Shown: positions 56,674-64,000 of the stretch, piece by piece
Layout: each line of letters starts with the position of its first letter
Position numbering within the stretch: position 1 is the stretch's first letter
DNA from: Calamus simplicifolius
Lineage: Eukaryota; Streptophyta; Magnoliopsida; Arecales; Arecaceae
Direction: 5' to 3'
Assembly: GCA_900491605.1 (NCBI GenBank)
Contig: UESW01000098.1
Coordinates: 31,227-95,226, forward strand
DNA length: 64,000 nucleotides
Position numbers and translations under genes: made by a program
Notes under the pieces: generated by a model
Seen by the model: only the letters and a program-made list of their open reading frames with translations
The model's database searches: none
Told to the model about the DNA's origin: nothing

Positions 56674-58088
56674 CTATGGAGGTTGCGGAGGCTGGAATGG
56701 ATTCTGCGACATGAGACGAACTAAATCCTGCGTCTGACGCATCTGCTCTCTCATCTCTGCAAGCTCCTCCCGAACCTCCTAGCAAACTTTCTTCGTGATA
56801 GATCTTCGGATGTCGTCTAACTGCTCAGGAGGAATATCGCCCAAACCATACGAACTGGAGCCCTGATGGAGAAAATATCTGGAAGCTATGGTGCCCAAAC
56901 CATAGACCCTACGGTCTCGTGGCTGGGCATTAACAACCTCCAAAAACACACGTCCTCTTATGAGAGTTCGACGGGCGGCCCCCCATCAGTGGAGTCGACC
57001 TGCGAAGCCTGAGACTGAAGCTCCTCGACTCGTGCCTTTGAATTATAAAATCAATGATAAATGAATCAATATATAAAGCTGAATAAAATTTTAGAAATTA
57101 AACAAATAAAATATAAAGCTAATTTCTTACCCCAACCTCTTGTGATCGTGTATCGACCCAGGAACCGTCCTTCCTGGTATGTGTTGCCCTGAATAGACGA
57201 AACTCACCAGGATCTCTTCCCTCCTGCTCGGACTACAAAAGCAGAAGAAAGAATATAAATGCAAGTATTTATAAATGACTAAATTAGTATTTAAATTGTT
57301 TATATTTTTTTTACCATACGACGCCTGTGCTTCTGAATAGAAATGGAACCCGTAGTGTGACAGGAGAGGCCCATGCCATGACCGCCCTTCTCAGATCGAC
57401 GGTTTGTGCTGGCTGATGCGAACCTCCTTATCCATGCCTCGGACTGCCATGCCTGCTGCCAGTTGGCCCAAATACCCTCCGGCACATATCCTGGATGGTC
57501 ATCCAAACTCTTCCAATAATAAAGCATGTCGGAGTATCGATGTGCTGCAAAAGCATTCCATGCTGCCCTAATGGCATTATGGATGGTAGGGTCCCACGTA
57601 AACTTTTTCTGCATTGAAATAAACAGTTAGTTTGAAATATATTAAGATTAAAAAATTTTATATCAGTTATAAAATGTATTTAAAAAGTTTACCTAAAACT
57701 CTAAAAATAAAACTCCCTTGTGGCCGCAGATACATGGTGCCAATCGTAGCCACTGGGATCAGCACGGCTCTGAAATATAGAGCTGATCTGGCTCGATACA
57801 GTATGCTGCTCAATAAAGCTGTTAAAAAATAATTAAAATAAGTAATTAACTTAAAAACATAAACATATAGTTACAATTAGTATATACTTACAGCCCATCG
57901 GCATCCAATCAAAGTACAGAGCGTTCGACCAAAGAAGAACTCTCAGAGGTCTGTGCCGATCGGGTAGAGGAAAATACAGGATGAGCATCGACGCCTAAAG
58001 AGGCGAAAGTCCGTGCGTCAGGGCTGGTAGTGGGATGTGATGCAGCAGGGCTATGTCCGTCAGGGGTAGATCTACCTCGATCCGTCAT
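56674..58088 (-). pseudogene. TNP1-like gene (plant transposase, Ptta/En-Spm type)
   Basis: TNP1/TNPA-type proteins bind the subterminal repeats. The start is at ATG 58088 (MTDRGRSTPDGHSPAASHPT). Exons can be traced: 57614-57317 (FTWDPTIHNAIRAAWNAF, GYVPEGIWANWQQAWQSEAW) with a GT donor after HRRRM; 57234-57133 (EFRLFRATHTRKDGSWVD, the family signature) with a GTAAGA donor; and a last exon from about 57033 with VYGLGTIASRYF and a coiled coil (EVREELAEMREQMRQTQDLV) ending at 56674. A frameshift near 56955 and two stop codons (after VELS and KKVC) break it. Confidence 0.8.
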
Positions 58089-58160
58089 ACTGTAAATACT
58101 AAAGATTAATGCAATGCAATATAATTACGAATAATTAATAAATATACAAAAATTTAACAC

Positions 58161-61100
58161 TTATAAAAATAAATCGAAATTGAATGAACCTATATCTTTA
58201 ATCAGTGTCATTTGTTTCGTGAAATGTTGGTTCAACATCCGATGTTGTATCGGACTGTGATTCAGTTTTATTATCATCGGAAGGAAACCGAAATTTGCAT
58301 CCTCAATTTCTTGGACATCACCATTTGGATCTCTAAGTGATGTTTCAGGAGCCCTTGTGTCATCCTCAATTGCATGCATTTTCATCTCATCCTCTTGAAA
58401 TGTAGGGCACTCAGTTGATTGACTTGATGAACTCTCATCTAATATGATTGTTGAACGTGGAACGATTTTAGAAACAGCCCACCAATCTCGCTTGTCGTTG
58501 CGTAAATTTGGATATTGCAGTAAAACACTTGCTGAGCTTGGGATGCAAGAATGAATGGTTCATATTTCTGCAATCTTCGTCGATGGTTTACTTCAACTAG
58601 ATTGTAGTCGTTATGAACCCCTTTACCGACAGAAATTGTCGGATCAAACCAATCACAACGAAACAATATAGTTCGTTTCATAGGCCAACCGGGATATTCA
58701 ACTTCGACCACCTCTATTAACTTTCTGTAATAATCCTGCATATTTGCTCAAGCACTTTCTCCTTTAACACATATGCCCCAATTCTGCGTCCCTCTTGAAG
58801 ATGCTAGTCGTTCAATTTAAATTTGTATCCATTAACAAAATAGCCAGTATAGGTAGTTACGGTCTTCAATGGCCACTGCGCTAGATATTTAATAAAAATA
58901 TCGGTTGTAAACCATGGACCGTTTACCTATAAATTAATAAGCTATTCACAATCAATTCGAAAAATAAAAGCCATTATTGTAATTGATTGAGTGATAGTAC
59001 TCACAAATTCATAAAACCAATAAGCGAACTCCGTTTCTAACTTCTACCTGGCAAGATGCTGGGATCCATCTATCGTTGTCTATCACAATACATCCTTAAG
59101 AGATTATAACAATTAAAACTTCTGTTAGCAATTAAATAGTATGGTATTTTACAATTTAAAGTAGAAGTTCTAATTAAGCAATTAATGAAGTGTACATATA
59201 CTTACTCAATGTATGGGTCGACATCTCTACAGTTCATTAGGACGTAATAATGTTCTGCATTATACTCCACATCGCTTAATTGTCTTGACTTCTGCCTCCC
59301 AAATGAACGGTCGATACTTTTAAATATTGATATTCTACCATTAGTAGGTTCTCCTTCGTCCACACATATGTCATTGTTACGATCAAGATTGCGGGTCCTC
59401 GTATGAACGTGACCCTCAAAGTAATGCGAGGCAAAAGCTGAAACTTCTTCAACCAAGTGTACATTGCATATAGAACCTTCAACCCTTGCCTTATTCCGCA
59501 TATTATTTTTTAACTTCTTAAGATACCTATATGTAAAGTTGAAAATATAAATAAACCAACTTCCTCGTATAAATAAAATAATATTTGAAATGTCAACATG
59601 TAGTACTGATTTGGGTGTTTACCTCTCGAAAGGATACATCCAGCGATATTGCATGGAACCAGCTATACGTGCTTCGTATGGCAAGTGAACCGGTAAATGC
59701 TCTATTGAGTCAAAAAAACTTGGAGAAAATATTCGCTCCAGCTTGCATAAAATAATTGGAATTTCCTTCTCAAGCCTTTCTATGGATGCAGAAGTAATGA
59801 TTGCGGCAGATAACTCCTTAAAGAACAAGCTGAGCTATGTCAATGCCTTCCACACATGTTGCGGAAGCAACTCACGAAAAGCTATGGGAAATAACCGTTG
59901 CATGAAAATATGACAGTCATGACTCTTCATGCCAAACAACTTGAGCTTATGCATGTCCACACACCTACCGATATTTGAAGCATAACCATCAGAAAATTTT
60001 AATCCTCTAATCCAGTTACATAAAACTTCTCATAAATTTTTGTCAAGAGTGTAACAGGCTTTAGGATAGGTCCCGTCAGCATTCCTTCTCAAATCACCTC
60101 TTCTGCAATATTGATTAAGTTCTTCTCTCGACTTTGCAGTGTCTTTGGTTTTTCCCGGGATGTTTAGTACCGTGTTAAATATGTTATCAAAGAAATTTTT
60201 CTCAATATGCATAACATCCAAGTTGTGCCGGATAAGATTTGTACTCCAATACGGCAAATCCCAAAAAGTGCTCCGCTTCTTCCAGTTATGTTCTTTACAT
60301 ATATGGCCATTTATTCTATCTGCATCTAGTTCCCAAGCATACCTCAACCCCAAATGCTCTATAGTATCAAATATATCTGTGCCAGACCTAACCGGTTCGG
60401 CAAATTTTGTGACTGCTTTGTTCTTCCGGAAGGCGATCAAGTTCCCCTATAAGGATGATTCAAAGGCAAGAACTTTTTATGATTATCAAACCATGACTGG
60501 TTACCACTCTTCTGCAATGTAAATGCATCTGAATCATACACGCAATGAGGGCATGCCAGACGCTCAGAAGTGCTCCAACCAGACAACATTGCATATGCCA
60601 AAAAGTCACTGATTATCCACATCAAAGCAGCTCTCATGATGAAATTTTGTTTCATAAAAATCGTAGGCTATGACTCCTGTTTCCCACAACATTTTAAATT
60701 CGGCTACCAGCGGTTGTAAGAAGACATCAATCTTCTCTTTTGGATTTGATGGTCCTGGAACCAAAACTGTCAAAAATATTGCAGTATCTTTCATGCACTT
60801 CCATAGTGGAAGATTATATACAGTCAGTATTATAGGCCAACATAATATTGTTGCCCCGCTTGATCAAACGGCTGAAAGCCATCGGTACAAAGACCTAATC
60901 TCACATTCCTTATTTCTTCTGCGAAATCAGGATGATTTCATTGAAATGCTTCCAAGCTTTTGAATCTGATGGATGTCGCATTTCATCTTCTTTAGATTCA
61001 TGTTCGGCATGCCATCTCATATCAGCAGCTATAGCCTCAGATCTGTATAATCTCTGGAGGCGTAGAGTAAGAGGGAAGTAATGCATCCTCTTGTAAGGCA

Positions 61101-61871
61101 CACTTTTCCTCCTACTTGTACTAGCTCCTCCTTCGCCGTTTTTGTACCTCGATTGCCCACAAATTAATCTTACACCATCTCAGCTCTGAGTCTTCACCCC
61201 AATATATCATACAATTGTTCAAGCAACAATCGATCTTATTAACTGGGAGCCCAAGGCCATGCAATAACTTCTTCGTTGAGTAGAAACTGTCTGCTACAAC
61301 ATTATGATTTGGCAAAACTTCCTTCATTAACCGAGCTACAACATTGAATGCCTTTTTGATAATCGATGTTCCGCCTTAATATTCAACAATCGAGCAGCCA
61401 TAGACAATTGGGAATGACTCTCACAACCAGGATACAATTCTTGATTTGCAGAACACAACATATCATAAAATTGTTGTGCATATGGATTTGGTTCTTCCAT
61501 AAATGTATTCTGATTGAATTCGTTACCCATGCATTCATCACCATTTCTTCGTATGTGTTTAAATTTACAAATGGTTCATCAATGAGATTTGACACTTCTT
61601 GGCTAGTGACCGCTGCAAACATTTCCTTAGTTTCACCATGATAGTTCCAAACATCGTACCCAGGAACAAACCCCTTTTTATACAAGTGCACCTTCACAGT
61701 TTCAACATCTCTATAGGCTTTATTCTGACACTTGCGTAAGTTGCAGGGGCACCTGATCCTAGGCCCATCCATCCATTCGGGTTGACTACATGCAAATGCA
61801 ATAAATTCTTCCAATCCATTCAGAAAATTTGGATTAAGCAACCCATCTTTTAACCTTACATACATCCACAA
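58161..61871 (-). pseudogene. TNP2-type CACTA transposase, broken
   Basis: TNP2/TNPD cuts the element ends. Order on the minus strand: transposase-associated domain at 61871-61600 (LLNPNFLNGLEEFIAFACSQ, then IRCPCNLRKCQN); the linker and the start of the core at 61530-60910 (FPLTLRLQRLYRSEAIAADM, RHPSDSKAWKHF); and the RLGLCTDGFQPFD motif near 60890. The tnp2 core follows (FLAYAMLSGWSTSERLACPH, LDVMHIEKNFFDNIFNTVLN) to 60030. DUF4218-like sequence lies at 59828-59202 (FFKELSAAIITSASIERLEK), and a DUF4216-like tail at 58741-58439 (EPFILASQAQQVFYCN). Several frame changes are not explained by introns (for example 61480 and 60620). Confidence 0.88.
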
Positions 61872-61929
61872 GCGAGCCCCACATATTTTTGACCGACTTA
61901 TACAATTCCTGGTAAACCATTAAAGGAGA

Positions 61930-63180
61930 CAACAATATAATTTTGCATTAGTCATTATAGCAATAGATTAATTCTTTTACACATCTAAGGTAAATAACAC
62001 ATATTGTTATACCGATAAATCAAGGCCGGGCCATAGCTATGATCCTTGACGTGCTATCCAGGACCGAGGCCCAGGACCGGGGTCCGTTCAATCATTAGAC
62101 TTCACAAGTAAACAAGTTTCCTAAATGAATTTCACTTTCACTCCACTAGGACTTAGGTAAGACCCTATCCCATTCAAGATTATTTTATGCGATATGTTAT
62201 TCTGCTAGAAATTATCATCATTTACGTTGAAATTTCGGCAGCAATTCCCCATATGTTCTCCTAAATGTGTGGCTTATATGCCACACTAGGAGAACGTATG
62301 AGGATATACAAACTACAAGCTTAACTAACGATGACGAATAGCAGACAAACATATCGCAAAAAATAATCTCAAACTGTCCACTAGGACAATTTGAGAATTT
62401 GCAAGACTAAGTCTTACAAAGTCTCAAACGGGTCTAAAGGTTATAGTGCTGTAAGAAATAATATAAAAATCAAAGAACGAACTTGACATATTGTATGTCA
62501 TATGGATTTACTTTAGATAAGTAAAAATGGATTCAACCTAGCCTAAACTAAATCCGATTCAATCTAATAACTCAAATCACATAAAAGCTATGCTCTTATA
62601 TCAAATTCTTTTTATTAGGAGGAGTTATATTCTTTCAGTACTTGAATCTGAGTTCACTATATCAAATTTAATATTCCTGCATTAAATTTAGTTCTAAATG
62701 AGCTATATCATTTTTCCTTCATGATATCGAATTTATTTTGATTGGTTGGTTTAGAAATTGAGGAATTATATCAAATTATGGTTTGCTATATCAAATTTCT
62801 TTCAATTGAAGAACATGAATATTCTAAATTTTTTTCAAATTTGCTAATAAAATGATTGTGACAATATTTAAAAACTAAATATTTAAAATTTGCCAAGCCA
62901 AAATATAACAGGTAATAAAGAAATATAAATTTATTAAAAATTTAATCATCTATACTACAAAACCATATAAATTGCATGATAAGAATTCTAATAATAATAT
63001 ATCATGAACAATATTTTCAAGAAATAAACATATTCGATAACACAAGACATTTATAAATCTAAATATATAAAATTTAAATATATCATATAGATTACATGCA
63101 AATTTCTCAAATATTTCATATAAAATTGAGTTCATAAAAATAAATAAATTAAAAAAAATTCATAATGAATGAGAAAAAAA
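61930..63180. other. AT-rich 5' region of the CACTA transposase gene
   Basis: No coding homology is seen. It contains a short GC-rich patch (62025-62090, GGACCGAGGCCCAGGACCGG) and repeated TATATCAAATT words near 62600-62800. It presumably holds the promoter of the transposase transcript. Confidence 0.5.
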
Positions 63181-63189
63181 ACCCCACCC

Positions 63190-64000
63190 CCTGTTTTTTT
63201 TTTTTAAACGGTGACCTGGCCACCGTGGCCAGGCCACCACAGGCCATGGCCACGGCCGTGGCCTGAGACCAAGGTCACGGCCACGGCCGTGGCCTGAGAC
63301 CAAGGTCACGGCCAGGTCGTTGCCGGAGACGGCAGGGGTGGGGGAAAAACCCCACCACGGCCCCTTTTTTTTAATAAAAAAATGGTGGCCACTGTCGCCG
63401 TGGCCGTGGCCTCAGGGGTGGGGGAAAAACCCCACCTCGACACCTTTTTTTTAAAAAAAAATGATGAACTGGCCACCGTGGCCAGGCCACCGCCGGCCAC
63501 GGCCGCGGCCTGAGACTAAGGTCACGGCCACGGCCATGGCCGGAGATGGCAGGGGTGAAGGAAAAACCCCACCTCGGCCCTTTTTTTTACAAAAAAATGA
63601 TGGCCTGGCCACAGTGGCCTGAGAAAATAGCCACGGCCGCCGCCGTGGCCGTGGCCTCAGGGGTGGCGGAAAAACCCCACCCGACACCTTTTTTTTTTAA
63701 AAAAAATGGTGGCCTGGCCACCGTGGCCAGGCCACCGCCGGCCACGGCCGCCGCCGTGGCTGTGGCCTCATGGGTGGGGAAAAACCCCAACCTGACACCT
63801 TTTTTATTAAAAAAATGGTGGCCTGGCCACCGTGGCTAGGCCATCGCCGGCCACGGCTGCCGTCGTGGCCGTGGCCTCAGGGGTGGGGGAAAAACCCCAC
63901 CACGACACCCTTTTTTTTTAAAAAAAAACGATGGCCTGGCCACCGTGGCCAGGCCATCGCCGGGCACGCCGCGGCCCTGGCCGTCGTCTCCGGCCACAGG
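63190..64000. repeat. GC-rich palindromic tandem array in the second CACTA
   Basis: Units of about 107-136 bases (one of 78) combine GGGGGAAAAACCCCACC, a T-run and A-run pair, and the hairpin GGCCTGGCCACCGTGGCCAG + GCCACCGCCGGCCACGGCC. Starts of the GGAAAAACCCC block fall near 63342, 63420, 63556, 63665, 63775 and 63882. It continues past the window edge. Such GC-rich arrays occur in subterminal or internal parts of CACTA elements. Confidence 0.88.

Larger units (their letters stand above)
55783..64000 (-). mobile_element. CACTA (En/Spm) transposon with TNP1 and TNP2 genes, partial
   Basis: It starts CACTACAAAAAATT at 55783, followed by subterminal GCGACGCAAT/TGCGTCGCTA repeats. On the minus strand it carries a TNP2-type transposase and a TNP1-like gene. 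No right terminal repeat is seen, so the element continues beyond 64000; it is at least 8.2 kb. The transposase genes have frameshifts and stops, so this copy is probably no longer autonomous. Confidence 0.9.

Noticed and set aside
63306..63839. Several overlapping open frames of 60-97 codons on both strands
   Set aside because: They fall in a GC-rich palindromic tandem array and have no homology.
1..64000. tRNA or rRNA genes
   Set aside because: Scanning by eye gave no cloverleaf with paired A and B boxes and no rRNA-like segment; a covariance-model search would be decisive.

Overview
This 64 kb window is nuclear DNA from a flowering plant. Plant-only repeat lineages fill it: SIRE/Maximus copia, Tat gypsy with a second RNase H, two CACTA/En-Spm transposons, Harbinger-like MITEs, an L1-type LINE and a TRIM. 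It also holds two plant gene families, an RR-TZF zinc-finger protein and a land-plant glycerol-3-phosphate acyltransferase (GPAT). The GC-rich coding exons in an AT-rich background suggest a monocot, possibly a palm, but this is a weak guess. Almost everything is transposon-derived and decayed. I see no clearly intact host gene.

Layout. 1-8008: a minus-strand SIRE-type copia element whose 3' LTR lies off the left edge. It has gag, protease, integrase, RT and RNase H, plus an extra downstream ORF with its own TATA box. 8013-9593: a second SIRE-type LTR. 9594-11853: the end of a plus-strand Tork-like copia element with its 3' LTR. 13311-22369: an old MITE split by a minus-strand Tat gypsy element (14142-22312, TSD TTTTA). 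22575-23130: a TRIM-like element with palindromic LTR sequence. 25980-27300: copia fragments. 27833-38086: a CACTA element (TSD CAA) carrying a captured GPAT exon and a Ulp1 (C48) protease gene, itself split by an internally deleted Tat derivative (29250-36394, TSD GATGC). 38090-41960: a plus-strand copia relic holding a Harbinger-like MITE (39850-40521, TSD TAA). 41965-43744: a minus-strand copia gag/protease relic with LTR. 46578-48360: a LINE 3' part. 49802-50580: an RR-TZF zinc-finger locus with three frameshifts. 54770-55480: a MITE. 55783 to the right edge: a second CACTA element with TNP1-like and TNP2 genes and a GC-rich palindromic tandem array.

Insertion order can be read from target-site duplications. 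On the right half, the copia relic received the MITE and the GPAT/Ulp1 CACTA, and the CACTA then received the Tat derivative. On the left half, the MITE received the Tat element. The most unusual object is the CACTA that joins the catalytic half of a lipid acyltransferase to a SUMO-protease-like gene and was then split by a rearranged, array-rich Tat element.
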